Positions 8,939 to 16,461 are shown, counted from the stretch's first letter. The stretch: DNA of 18,268 nucleotides from an uncultured Gammaproteobacteria bacterium (GCA_947258805.1 CAMYJV010000112.1:1-18268), one strand, 5' to 3'. Made by a program: numbers and translations. The notes: a model not told the origin generated them from the sequence alone.

Positions 8939-9264
8939 GAGTCGGGCTCCCCGGCCGGCTTGCCCGCACTGGAGTCTTCCCGGCCCGCCAGCAGCGCGGC
9001 ATTGGCAAGGGCATAGGAAGACGTGGGACTGGTCAGCAACAGGAACAGCAGGATTGCGAGCAACTTCAGCATCGCGAGCGACCAGCCTGCCTGCAGCATC
9101 ACACCCCCGAGAATGGCAATGGCGCCGAGACTGTCAGTGAGGCTCGCCGCATGCATCCGGGTGAAGAGCGTGGGCATGCGCAGCACGCCAATTGCGCCGA
9201 TGAAGAGCACGGCGCCGCCAACGAGAAACAGCAGCGAAGTGCCAAAGTCCAGTGCGAGGCTCAT
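8935..9264 (-). CDS. mnhG: Cation/H+ antiporter subunit G (MnhG/MrpG)
   Basis: 109 residues with three hydrophobic helices. GTSLLFLVGGAVLFIGAIGVLRMPTL (the initial helix plus the G-x-L-R-x-P turn) and FTRMHAASLTDSLGAIAILGG are diagnostic of MnhG. SPTSSYALANAALLAG matches the conserved end of helix 3. The ATG at 9264 overlaps the mnhF stop (ATGA), and its own stop overlaps the next start (GTGA), so it is translationally coupled on both sides. A structural membrane subunit; its exact mechanistic part is not known for the family. Confidence 0.94.
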   Translation of the reverse strand: MSLALDFGTSLLFLVGGAVLFIGAIGVLRMPTLFTRMHAASLTDSLGAIAILGGVMLQAGWSLAMLKLLAILLFLLLTSPTSSYALANAALLAGREDSSAGKPAGEPDS

Positions 9265-9551
9265 CGGGAGTCTCCGCCTTCGCCGGTGTGCAACTGGCGG
9301 CGCAGCGCCCGGCTCTGGAAAAACTCCAGCACCGCCAGCACGCCGACGAAATTGATCAGTGCATAGGCCAGCGCGAGGTCGAGGAAATCGGGCCGGCCGA
9401 ACAGGAAAGCAATCACCGCCACCAGCAGTACGGTCTTGGTGCCGAACATGTTCACCGCGAGAACCCGGTCGTAGACGCTGGGTCCGCGCAAAGCGCGGAT
9501 GATGGCCAGGGCCATGGCGACGAGGATGGCAACAGAGATGGCGAGGTACAC
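9261..9551 (-). CDS. mnhF: Cation/H+ antiporter subunit F (MnhF/MrpF)
   Basis: 96 residues, three hydrophobic helices. The RALRGPSVYDRVLAVNMFGT stretch after helix 1 is the hallmark of MnhF, and FLDLALAYALINFVGVLAVLEF is the typical third helix. It begins with a GTG at 9551, four bases after the mnhE stop, and ends in an ATGA overlap with mnhG. MrpF is a small membrane subunit of the complex and in some bacteria is linked to bile-salt or solute efflux; nothing here tells whether that applies. Confidence 0.93.
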   Translation of the reverse strand: MYLAISVAILVAMALAIIRALRGPSVYDRVLAVNMFGTKTVLLVAVIAFLFGRPDFLDLALAYALINFVGVLAVLEFFQSRALRRQLHTGEGGDSR

Positions 9552-9555
9552 TGTC

Positions 9556-10029
9556 TCAACCCCCCATGATCGCCCGGACGCGACGGTTCATCTCGCCGCC
9601 GCGCAGCCCTTCGGCACCCGCATCCGTCAGGCAGTGCACCAGCAGCTTGCCGTTATCGACGTCCAGCGTGACGGTGCCCGGCGTCAGGGTAATGCTGTTG
9701 CCGAGTATGGCCTGGCCCGTTTCCAGTTCGGTAGCCGCCTCCAGTTCGACGATCTGGGGCTGCATGCGCAGCTGGGGGTCGAGAATCACGCGCGCCACCT
9801 CGATGCTGGAGCGGACGATCTCGCGCAGCAGCCAGCCCCAGAATCCCAGCACCCGCGGCAGCAGGCCGAGGGTGAAGATTCGCGCCTCGGTGAGACCCAT
9901 GCGCCGCGCAAGGTAGAGAACCAGCAGGCAAGACGCCGCGCCCAGCACGAGCAACAGGGTCTTGTAGAGTCCGGACCACAGCAGCCAGGCCACGACCAGG
10001 GATAACAGCAGGGTGAACGTTCGGGCCAT
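9556..10029 (-). CDS. mnhE: Cation/H+ antiporter subunit E (MnhE/MrpE), first gene of the operon
   Basis: 157 residues. Two N-terminal helices (about 5-40) and a cytoplasmic C-terminal domain containing GNSITLTPGTVTLDVDNGKLLVHCL, the strongly conserved MnhE signature. The ATG at 10029 has AGGAG six bases upstream, the best ribosome binding site in the operon, as expected for the leading gene; later genes rely on overlaps. The gene order E-F-G-A/B-C-D-D-D differs from the classical ABCDEFG order. The 240-base divergent gap to the plus-strand DUF481 gene should hold the operon promoter. Confidence 0.93.
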   Translation of the reverse strand: MARTFTLLLSLVVAWLLWSGLYKTLLLVLGAASCLLVLYLARRMGLTEARIFTLGLLPRVLGFWGWLLREIVRSSIEVARVILDPQLRMQPQIVELEAATELETGQAILGNSITLTPGTVTLDVDNGKLLVHCLTDAGAEGLRGGEMNRRVRAIMGG

Positions 10030-10116
10030 CCGGAACTCCTATGCAGCGGCTTCGGGAGCTTGTCACAGTTTGGGCGGCACCGGGCCCATGTCTCCCCGCC
10101 CGAGTGTCCGAGGAAA

Positions 10117-10122
10117 ATCATA
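10117..10122 (-). promoter_or_regulatory. Possible -10 box of the Mrp-like operon promoter
   Basis: Read on the minus strand this is TATGAT, one base from the sigma-70 consensus. About 18 bases further upstream is a weak TTCGCC. It lies about 90 bases before the mnhE ATG. The -35 match is poor, so this could be an activator-dependent or simply a false promoter. Confidence 0.3.
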
Positions 10123-10215
10123 GCCGAGCGTTGGCAGACAGGCGAACAGGCCTTCTGATCATGGCGTCATCGATAGAGCCCGCCTGGTCAGCCCGCATTC
10201 TGCTGTCAAATATCC

Positions 10216-10243
10216 CTGCAAGCGAACGACAGGCAGGTAGAAT
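10216..10243 (+). promoter_or_regulatory. Likely sigma-70 promoter of the DUF481 gene
   Basis: CTGCAA (10216-10221) and TAGAAT (10238-10243) are separated by 16 bases; TAGAAT is followed by a GC-rich GCGCG discriminator. The distance to the ATG at 10273 gives a short leader of about 25 bases. The box match is reasonable but not tested. Confidence 0.45.
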
Positions 10244-10272
10244 GCGCGTCTTTTTCCTTTCCGAGCTGAATC

Positions 10273-11334
10273 ATGACCATCAAAGTCCAACATCGGTATT
10301 GCGCAGTCGCTAATCGGGCCCGAAGCCCCGCGACTGTCCTGATGCTGGCAATTTTCATTCCGGCCACCGTCTTCGCCGCGAAGGTGGATTCGGTGAAGCT
10401 CGAAAACGGCAACCTGGTGACCGGCGAAATCAAGGAACTGCGCCAGGGCCAGCTCAAATACAGCACGGACTCGATGGGTACCGTCTATATCGAGTGGGAC
10501 GAAGTCATTCAACTCACGGGCAAAGCCCGGTACCGCGTCGAGACGACGGACGGACGGCTTCATTTCGGCTCGATCACACCGGGAACAGACGCTGGCAGCA
10601 TGATCGTTGTCGCGAACGGCGAGACAACCCAACTCGAGGTTGCGGAGGTCTTCCGGATCACCCCGATCAAGACTGGCTGGCGCGACAAGATCGACAGCGA
10701 TATCGCCGTGGGCTATCGGTACGCCAAGGCCAGCGATGTCGAAGAAATCACCCTCGGCTACGATGGCACGCTGATTACCGATCGATACCGGCTCGACTTC
10801 GGCGCGAACGGCCGCAGCACCGACGACGGTGAGGACACGACAACCCAGTGGCTCGCCTTTGCCGATTTGCGGCGCTGGCGCGAGAATCGGAACTACTGGC
10901 TGGCTACCGGGGGCGCTGAACAGAACGACGAACTGGGCATCGATCTCCGGGTGATCGCCGGCGCCGGCCTTGGACGGCGCCTGCGACAGACGACCAGGTG
11001 GCAGCTTTCAGCCGAGGCAGCGCCGATCGTCAACTATACGGAGAACGGCGATGGCAGTTCCGACACCGAGCTGGAGGCATTGCTGCGAGCCAACTGGCAG
11101 ATCTACATCTATAACAGCCCGAAGCGAAGCCTTCAGACCACGCTGGCCCTTTTTCCCGGTATCACCGAAGCCGGCGAGTACCGGTCTGCCTTCGATATCA
11201 CCCTGCGCCAGGAATTCATCAAGGACCTGTTCTGGGATCTGAGCTTCTACCACCAGTACGACAGCGACGTGCAGGATGAAGACGCGTCCAGTTCGGACTA
11301 CGGGGTGAAAACCTCAATTGGATTTGAGTTTTAG
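10273..11334 (+). CDS. DUF481 outer-membrane beta-barrel protein
   Basis: 353 residues. Residues 1-35 form an export signal with a hydrophobic core (VLMLAIFIPA) and a signal peptidase site at VFA|AK. Two short tandem modules follow (about 38-82 and 91-131), each beginning with an xxG...TG/G pattern and ending in a V-E/V-hydrophobic strand; these resemble small beta-barrel domains often seen before DUF481. From about 140 to the end, alternating amphipathic strands (GYRYAKASDVEEITLGYDG, and others) form the DUF481 barrel. The protein ends with SIGFEF, a terminal Phe that serves as the BamA recognition signal. Function is unknown; the family is predicted to sit in the outer membrane. The MFS gene begins 35 bases later, so the two may be co-transcribed. 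A second, damaged DUF481 gene lies at 12926-13938. Confidence 0.85.
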   Translation: MTIKVQHRYCAVANRARSPATVLMLAIFIPATVFAAKVDSVKLENGNLVTGEIKELRQGQLKYSTDSMGTVYIEWDEVIQLTGKARYRVETTDGRLHFGSITPGTDAGSMIVVANGETTQLEVAEVFRITPIKTGWRDKIDSDIAVGYRYAKASDVEEITLGYDGTLITDRYRLDFGANGRSTDDGEDTTTQWLAFADLRRWRENRNYWLATGGAEQNDELGIDLRVIAGAGLGRRLRQTTRWQLSAEAAPIVNYTENGDGSSDTELEALLRANWQIYIYNSPKRSLQTTLALFPGITEAGEYRSAFDITLRQEFIKDLFWDLSFYHQYDSDVQDEDASSSDYGVKTSIGFEF

Positions 11335-11369
11335 ATTCGAGAGCTCCCTTCTGTCATTCTGCTTGCGCC

Positions 11370-12575
11370 ATGGCCCCCCACGCGAACACCAGCCGGAACT
11401 TTGCCCTGGCGATACTCATATTTGCCTCGGCGGCCAGCGTCCTGTCTACGGACCTGTACGCACCCAGCCTCGCCTCTCTGCCGGCCTACTTCGATACCAG
11501 CGCGGAAATGGTGAAGCTCACCATGACCCTGAACGTGCTGGCCTACGGCCTTTGCCAACTGGTTTACGGCCCGTTGTCCGACCGCTATGGGCGGCGGCCG
11601 ATCCTGATCACCGGAATGGTTGCATTTATGGCCGCCGGGCTGGCCTGCGCCCTGGCCCAATCCATTGAGCAGCTCATATGGGCCAGGGTATTCCAGGGGG
11701 TCGCCGGTGCCGCCGAGGCCGTGCTGGTATACGCCATCATCCGCGACCTGTTCGCAGGCGCGGACCGCGTCAGGGCCATGTCCATTTTTGGCTTTGTGTT
11801 CGGCGCGTCTCCGGCAGTGGCACCACTGCTCGGCGGCTACATTCATGTGACTATTGGCTGGCGGGCCAACTTTTTCCTGCTGACCGCGTTGGCACTCATC
11901 GCGCTGTTGCTTGTCGTTCGATTCCTGCCCGAGTCGTCCGAGCCGGACCATCACGCCATAAGACTGAGCGAGGTAAGCCGGAGCTACGTCGGCCTGATCA
12001 GGAATCCTGTCTTTATCGGCTACGCGATACTGACGGGCACCAGTCTCGGCGCCGTTTTCGCGTTTCTGACCGCGGGCCCTTTCATTTTCATCAATAATTT
12101 CGGCGTCGCGACGGAAGATTTTGGTCTCTACTACCTGTTCATCGTAGCCAGCTATATGCTCGGCAGCTTCGCCACCAACCGCACGGCTTATGCCGTGGAC
12201 TCCCGGAGCTTCCTGCGGTTCGGCGTAGCGGTTGCCGTGCTAGGCGCCGGTCTCGTGATCTGGCTGGTACAGACCGGGTTCGAAACACCACTGACACTGA
12301 CGATAGGCATGTGCCTGATCTTTTTCGGCGCCGGGCCCGTATTCGCGATCGGCCCTGCCCGGGCAATGGATGCCACACAGGATCGAGTGGGCTACGCGGC
12401 AGGAGTTGTCGGGTGCGCAGAACTGTCCGTTGGCGGCGTCGCTGCCGCGGTGATCACGGTGCTGCACGACGAGACGTCGATGCCCCTCGCCATTACCCTG
12501 GGCGGCCTGGCGGTTACGGCTGTGCTGGTGTTGTGGGGCGTCGGACGATATGAGAAAGCCGAAAACGCCTCTTAA
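11370..12575 (+). CDS. Bcr/CflA-family multidrug efflux MFS transporter
   Basis: 401 residues with about twelve hydrophobic helices. STDLYAPSLASLPAYF (about 26-41) in the first helix and loop is the Bcr/CflA signature; GPLSDRYGRRPI (about 67-78) is MFS motif A in the loop between helices 2 and 3; RVFQGVAGAAEAVL matches helix 4 motif B. GASPAVAPLLGGYI is motif C, typical of drug/H+ antiporters. A cytoplasmic loop separates the two six-helix halves near residue 190. Known relatives export bicyclomycin, chloramphenicol or sulfonamides by H+ antiport; the substrate here cannot be told. There is no clear Shine-Dalgarno, but the ATG gives a normal N-terminus. It lies 35 bases after the DUF481 gene. 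The end is followed by 166 bases without a gene before the tRNA. Confidence 0.88.
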   Translation: MAPHANTSRNFALAILIFASAASVLSTDLYAPSLASLPAYFDTSAEMVKLTMTLNVLAYGLCQLVYGPLSDRYGRRPILITGMVAFMAAGLACALAQSIEQLIWARVFQGVAGAAEAVLVYAIIRDLFAGADRVRAMSIFGFVFGASPAVAPLLGGYIHVTIGWRANFFLLTALALIALLLVVRFLPESSEPDHHAIRLSEVSRSYVGLIRNPVFIGYAILTGTSLGAVFAFLTAGPFIFINNFGVATEDFGLYYLFIVASYMLGSFATNRTAYAVDSRSFLRFGVAVAVLGAGLVIWLVQTGFETPLTLTIGMCLIFFGAGPVFAIGPARAMDATQDRVGYAAGVVGCAELSVGGVAAAVITVLHDETSMPLAITLGGLAVTAVLVLWGVGRYEKAENAS

Positions 12576-12649
12576 CGCCTAAACCGTCAGTCCTGTCGAC
12601 CTCTCGAACCGGCGCGTTCGTCCACACAAGCGCTCCGCCTGCTGGACCC

Positions 12650-12687
12650 GAATCGAACCCTCATTGTCTACTCCGTGGGTTCGAATC
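12650..12687. repeat. Imperfect inverted repeat resembling tRNA T-arm sequence
   Basis: The arms 12650-12660 and 12677-12687 pair at 10 of 11 positions around a 16-base loop. The right arm plus its flank (12673-12687, CCGTGGGTTCGAATC) is a 15-base exact inverted copy of the T-arm of the neighbouring tRNA-Ser (12757-12771). It lies 75 bases after the MFS gene and could act as a weak terminator hairpin or be a relic of a tRNA-associated rearrangement. No U-tract follows. Confidence 0.5.
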
Positions 12688-12703
12688 TGGCAACGTCAAC
12701 GGT

Positions 12704-12740
12704 GAACAAGAAAGGCCCCACAAGGGGGCCTTTCTTGTTC
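12704..12740 (-). terminator. Strong terminator hairpin for tRNA-Ser
   Basis: A perfect 16-bp inverted repeat (12704-12719 with 12725-12740) around a 5-base loop, ACAAG on the plus strand. It begins one base after the tRNA CCA end. The T-rich part lies inside the second arm. Being symmetric, it may also stop plus-strand transcripts coming from the MFS gene. Confidence 0.85.
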
Positions 12741-12741
12741 A

Positions 12742-12831
<90 letters not shown>

Positions 12832-12925
12832 GCGGGACGCGCAGGATTATAGGCGGGAAGCGCGCGGCAGGCACGCGGGGCCGGGCCCAAGGGGCCGCCG
12901 CGCTGTCATGTCCCTCCGGCCCGCG

Positions 12926-13938
12926 TCAGAACTCCGCGCCGACACCGACACGGAACGTCGAGTCGTCCTTCTCGGCATCGTCCGCAGGATCGGTCTCATG
13001 GTCGTAGTCCAGCGAAGTCCTTGCGTAGATGCGATCGGTCAGGTCCCAGTTGAGGCCGGTGCTGGTCTTGATGACCGTGTTGTCCTCACCGGACAGATTG
13101 TGCGTCAGGTTCTGATTATGAAACGCGCCAAAGGCCGATCCGAAGAAATTGTGCCGGAATCGCGGAACACGGCCTGTTCCTCCTCGTTGCCCGCCCGGTC
13201 CTCGAACTGCACGCCCGGGCCCGCCTGGATGGACAGGAAGCGCCGCTCAGAGTCCCAGAGATCCCGGCCGAGGTTCAGGCCCAGGATCCACCGATAATCC
13301 AGGTCCTTGATCGGGTCGCGCTCGTAGTTCGCGTTCGCGCTCAGGAACCACGGTCTCCTGAACAACCAGTTGTAATCGTATTGAGCGAGATCCTGCTTTT
13401 TTTTTCTCGTCCCGTCGGTCCGCTCGCGCACGAACTGGGCGTCCAGGAAATGCCGGTGGATGCCCAGTCGCAGGCGCGTGTCGCCACGTAACTGGTTGTT
13501 GTCAGTGTCCGTGTTGCCCCGGGTGAAGTCCAGGCTGAGATCGACGTGGCTCACGCGCTCGTAATAGGGCGTCGGCGCGCCCATCTTCATCACCTGGGCC
13601 AGTGGCACCTCGACCACCTCATCGCCAATCCTGACCTGCTGCTGACCATCTTCGGCCTTGCCGAGCAGCTGCAGCCCGCCCTTCCGGCCGTCCGCGAGCT
13701 TGCCCTCCAGGTCGCCGGTGGCCTCGGCGTAGTCCACCGCGGCCACATCTACCTGGAAGGCGTCTGCATAGTCCGGATCCACCGTGATCTTCCCGTCGGC
13801 AATCGCGGTCACCGTGCCGGTGATACGGTCCCCGTTCTTCAATACGACCACCCCGCCCACTGCCGTCATGCTCAGAAGTGCCAACGTCAATCCGAGACCG
13901 GTCCGGACAATAGCCATGGCCAAAAGACGATGTGTCAT
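12926..13938 (-). pseudogene. Second DUF481 outer-membrane protein gene, frameshifted
   Basis: The ATG at 13938 has GGGGAG seven bases upstream, better than the upstream ATG at 13974. A signal peptide (about 1-29, hydrophobic core LGLTLALLSMTAV) is followed by an N-terminal module VVLKNGDRITGTV, then DUF481 proper from about residue 131 (VDLSLDFTRGNTDTDNNQLRGD). As written the frame stops at 13105 with a non-family tail after residue 257 (EEEQAVFR). The expected C-terminus is in the adjacent frame: FFGSAFGAFHNQNLTHNLSG, later DRIYARTSLDYDHETD, and the end FRVGVGAEF with a terminal Phe at 12926. The shift lies at about 13150-13168 and equals one missing base or two extra. The corrected product is about 337 residues. 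The truncated form lacks the last strands and BamA signal, so it should not assemble. A run of nine T (13397-13405) in the coding region is a separate slip-prone spot but is in frame. Confidence 0.82.
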
Positions 13939-14152
13939 CGTGTTCTCCCCAATGTTTATTAGTCGGCTCGCCAAATTTCGCCGCGAGCGCCAAAAGCGAT
14001 GCGCCTGACGTCCCCCTTCCGGGGCCCGGCTACCCCAAAAGCCTGGGTACTAAATGGCCGCGGATTGTAGACACTCAGCCACCGCAGGGCACCTGCCCTT
14101 GCCTCGCCGCGCCATCGGCGAGACCCTTGGCTTTCACCGGGAGAGCCCAGGC

Positions 14153-14353
14153 ATGATGCGGAAAGACCCCATCGATATCGACTATTTCTCCGACCTGTTG
14201 TGCGTGTGGGCCTGCCTGGCTCAGGCCCGTGCGGATGAGCTGCGCTCGGCTTTTGGCGCCGAGGTCCGAATGCACTATCGCTACTTCAACCTGCTGGTGT
14301 TGAGCGGGATCCTGCCATCAAGCCCACCGGGTTCCGGCCGATATATTCAATAA
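14153..14353 (+). pseudogene. 5' remnant of a DsbA-family oxidoreductase (FrnE / 2-hydroxychromene-2-carboxylate isomerase type)
   Basis: The open frame encodes 66 residues, from ATG 14153 (or 14156). GGGAGAG about 7 bases upstream is a usable ribosome binding site. The sequence IDIDYFSDLLCVWACLAQAR followed by ADELRSAFGAEVRMHYRYFN matches the first strand, CxxC-like active-site turn and helix of DsbA/HCCA isomerase proteins, which are normally about 200-220 residues. After that the similarity stops and the last 20 residues (SSPPGSGRYIQ and so on) look non-coding. No downstream part is found in any frame. The tail overlaps the sigma-28 promoter of the stator genes. It is probably a decayed gene truncated by deletion; a functional small protein is less likely. 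Confidence 0.6.
14318..14344 (+). promoter_or_regulatory. Sigma-28 (FliA) flagellar promoter of the stator operon
   Basis: TCAAGCCC (14318-14325), 11 bases, then GCCGATAT (14337-14344). This fits the FliA pattern (TAAAGTTT or TCAAG, N11 after the 8-base -35, GCCGATAA) at the right spacing, with seven of eight bases of the -10. The predicted start is near 14351, which leaves a leader of about 160 bases before motA. Stator genes are commonly FliA-dependent late flagellar genes. Confidence 0.72.
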
Positions 14354-14372
14354 GTGCCTGTAAAACGGGGGC

Positions 14373-14479
14373 TTGCGACCTAACTCTTATGTAAATGCTT
14401 GTGATGCAGGTCGCAGCGCCAGCGGACCGATAGCTCTAAAGTGGCCTCGGGATGGCTGCGACCACGGGCAGGTCGCAGG
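14373..14479 (+). promoter_or_regulatory. Structured motA leader with alternative inverted repeats
   Basis: Between the predicted start and motA, four copies of one heptamer occur: TGCGACC at 14374-14380 and 14457-14463, and its complement GGTCGCA at 14409-14415 and 14471-14477. Possible stems: 14374-14381 with 14408-14415 (8 bp); 14456-14463 with 14471-14478 (8 bp, 7-base loop); 14409-14417 with 14455-14463 (9 bp). The third excludes the first two. Such mutual exclusion is typical of leaders that switch conformation, but it could also be a multi-site protein operator. No known riboswitch class is recognised. Confidence 0.5.
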
Positions 14480-14512
14480 TAGCAGATTGCGCAAGGACAA
14501 CGGGCTCAACAG

Positions 14513-15298
14513 ATGGATCTGGCAACCCTCGGCGGCTTGATATTCGGCATCATCGTCATTCTCATGGCGATCCTGGTCGGTGGCGACCTCGGTATCTTCT
14601 TCAATATTCCGGGCCTGCTGGTGGTCCTCGGCGGCACCATCGCGGCCACGCTGATCAAGTTCTCGCTGGCCGACTGCCTGTACGCCATCAAGCTCGGTTC
14701 CAAGCAGGCCTTCGTGGACGAATCGGCCAACCCCCGCGAGCTGGTCAGCAAGATCAAGGACCTGGCCAACAAGGCCCGGAAGGACGGCCTGCTGGCCCTC
14801 GAAGACGAGCCGGTCAACAACGAGTTCTTCCAGAAAGGCATTCAGCTCTGCGTGGACGGCCAGGCGCCGGAGTTCGTGAAGAAGGTGCTCGACAACGAAA
14901 TGGAATACTCCATCGAGCGGATGGAACTCGGCGAGCGCATCTTCCGGGGCATCGGCGAAGCCGCCCCGGCCTTCGGCATGATCGGCACCCTGGTAGGCCT
15001 GGTGCAGATGCTGGCCAACATGTCCGACCCCAGCTCGATCGGCCCGGCCATGGCTGTGGCCCTGCTTACCACCCTGTACGGCGCGCTATTTGCCAACCTG
15101 CTGGCCAACCCCATTGCCGACAAGCTCGGCATCCGCTACCTGTACGACCGCAAGACGAAGCAGCTGATCATCGAGGGCGTCATCGGCATTGCCCAGGGCG
15201 AGAGCCCGCACGTGATCGAGGAAATGCTCGGCACCTACCTGCAGGGAGCCCCAGCTGACGCCGGCGGCGCGCCCGTCGCGGCCGAAGGCGCCGCGTGA
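14513..15298 (+). CDS. pomA: Flagellar motor stator protein, MotA/PomA/MotC family
   Basis: 261 residues with four membrane helices (about 5-23, 32-50, 152-170, 178-198). The size is nearer to PomA/MotC (about 250) than to E. coli MotA (295). APAFGMIGTLVGLVQML and DPSSIGPAMAVALLTTLYG are the conserved TM3 and TM4; P152 and T159/T186 match residues important for ion flow in PomA. The large cytoplasmic loop (about 51-145) holds the charged rotor-facing residues R89, K90, E97, E99. The last 20 residues are Ala/Gly-rich. With its partner it forms the ion-driven torque unit. A weak AAGGA sits 14 bases before the ATG. The protein alone does not tell whether Na+ or H+ is used, although the TM3-TM4 loop looks PomA-like. 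Confidence 0.92.
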   Translation: MDLATLGGLIFGIIVILMAILVGGDLGIFFNIPGLLVVLGGTIAATLIKFSLADCLYAIKLGSKQAFVDESANPRELVSKIKDLANKARKDGLLALEDEPVNNEFFQKGIQLCVDGQAPEFVKKVLDNEMEYSIERMELGERIFRGIGEAAPAFGMIGTLVGLVQMLANMSDPSSIGPAMAVALLTTLYGALFANLLANPIADKLGIRYLYDRKTKQLIIEGVIGIAQGESPHVIEEMLGTYLQGAPADAGGAPVAAEGAA

Positions 15299-15312
15299 CC
15301 CGGTAAGCGGCC

Positions 15313-16050
15313 GTGGCCAAACCAGCAGCAGGGGGGGTACCCGCGTGGATGACCACCTTCGCCGACCTGATGGCGTTGATGATGACCTTCTTCGTCCTGC
15401 TCTATTCGTTCTCGAGCATTGACGAAACCAAGTACAAGATGATCGTGCAGTCCATGGCCGACGGCTTTGGCGCAGTGCTCGCAACCCCGAATGCCCCCAG
15501 AACGGTCAGCATCGGCCCGAGCTCCATGATGCCGACGCCGATGAGCCGGTCGCCCCAGCCGAGCATGGCCCCGAGTATGGGGGGCGCAAAGGCGAGTCAG
15601 GCGCTGATGGAAGATCTCGAGGAAGTCCTGGACAGTGAGCTGACGGAAGGCGTCATCTCGATGGAGACCTCCGGCAACCAGGTCGTGATCCGCTTTCCCC
15701 AGGAAATCGCGTTTCCAGCCGGCAGCGACAGCCTCACGGGCGAGATCGACTCGATAATCAAGCGTTTGAGCAACAAGCTCGCGGACGCACCGGGCACCAT
15801 CATGGTGCTGGGCCACACCGATACCGTGCCCATCAGCTCCGCGCAGTTCAGATCGAACTGGGAGCTGTCTACCGACCGCGCTGTGTCGGTGGTGCAGCGG
15901 ATGCTGGAAGTCAGCGACATCGAGGCCAACCGGCTACAGGCCGTGGGCCACGGCGATACCCGGCCCATCGCATCCAACGACACCGCGGCCGACCGGGCCA
16001 AGAACCGGCGGGTAGAAATTGTCGTGATTCAGGAGTCGCCGGCCGAATAG
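15313..16050 (+). CDS. pomB: Flagellar motor stator protein, MotB/PomB/MotD family
   Basis: 245 residues. The start is a GTG 14 bases after the motA stop. It gives a short N-terminus before VPAWMTTFADLMALMMTFFVLL, whose D18 is the ion-binding aspartate of the single membrane helix (about 12-34). SSIDETKYKMI then resembles the plug segment. A Met/Ser/Pro-rich linker (about 60-98) leads to the OmpA-like peptidoglycan-binding domain (about 112-240), with GHTDTVPI (167-174), NWELSTDRA (182-190) and NRRVEI. It anchors the stator to the cell wall. It is shorter than PomB (about 315), mainly in the linker. The helix composition does not decide between H+ and Na+. It is co-transcribed with motA. Confidence 0.9.
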   Translation: MAKPAAGGVPAWMTTFADLMALMMTFFVLLYSFSSIDETKYKMIVQSMADGFGAVLATPNAPRTVSIGPSSMMPTPMSRSPQPSMAPSMGGAKASQALMEDLEEVLDSELTEGVISMETSGNQVVIRFPQEIAFPAGSDSLTGEIDSIIKRLSNKLADAPGTIMVLGHTDTVPISSAQFRSNWELSTDRAVSVVQRMLEVSDIEANRLQAVGHGDTRPIASNDTAADRAKNRRVEIVVIQESPAE

Positions 16051-16054
16051 CTGC

Positions 16055-16366
16055 TCAGGCAGCTTCAGCCGCCGCGTAGGCCTCGAGTACCCGCAGGAAT
16101 TCGGCCGGCCGCTCGATGCACGCGTCGTTCACCGCATCGCTGTCCACCGAGCACCCGCTGGCCGCCGGCCCGGCCTGGCGCCCTTCCGTGGACTTCTCCA
16201 TGCGGTAGAACCGGAACCATTGCCCCAGCGGAATCGGCTCGCCGCGCCCGTTGGCGTGGAACTGGCGCTGCGCGGCGTAGCGCGCGAACACCAGGCGGAC
16301 CTCATCGGGGTTGATGCGGTGTGCGCGGGCCAGGTCAAGCCAGCTGGTTGTGGAGGTTTCGGGCAT
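16055..16366 (-). CDS. Hypothetical protein, 103 aa
   Basis: No family is recognised. It is convergent with motB, with only four bases between the stops. I chose the ATG at 16366 (MPETSTTSWLDLARAHRINP); the frame stays open to an ATG at 16417, but the extra 17 residues look unrelated and carry no better ribosome binding site. The protein is soluble, with a probable helical N-terminal half (LARAHRINPDEVRLVFARYAAQR) and a second Ala-rich helix at the end (FLRVLEAYAAAEA). Two Cys lie in the middle region. The upstream AT-rich stretch near 16460-16490 could hold its promoter. Confidence 0.55.
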   Translation of the reverse strand: MPETSTTSWLDLARAHRINPDEVRLVFARYAAQRQFHANGRGEPIPLGQWFRFYRMEKSTEGRQAGPAASGCSVDSDAVNDACIERPAEFLRVLEAYAAAEAA

Positions 16367-16461
16367 CTGCCGGGACCCTGGGATCGAAAATCGGTGGACA
16401 TGGTATCGCCCCACCATCGCGGGCGCATCTGCGCCTTAGCTCCAGTAATGCCTGAGAAACT

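Noticed and set aside
14436..14463. A second sigma-28 promoter beginning at TAAAGTGG.
   Set aside because: The -35 looks good, but at the required spacing there is CTGCGACC and not GCCGATAA.
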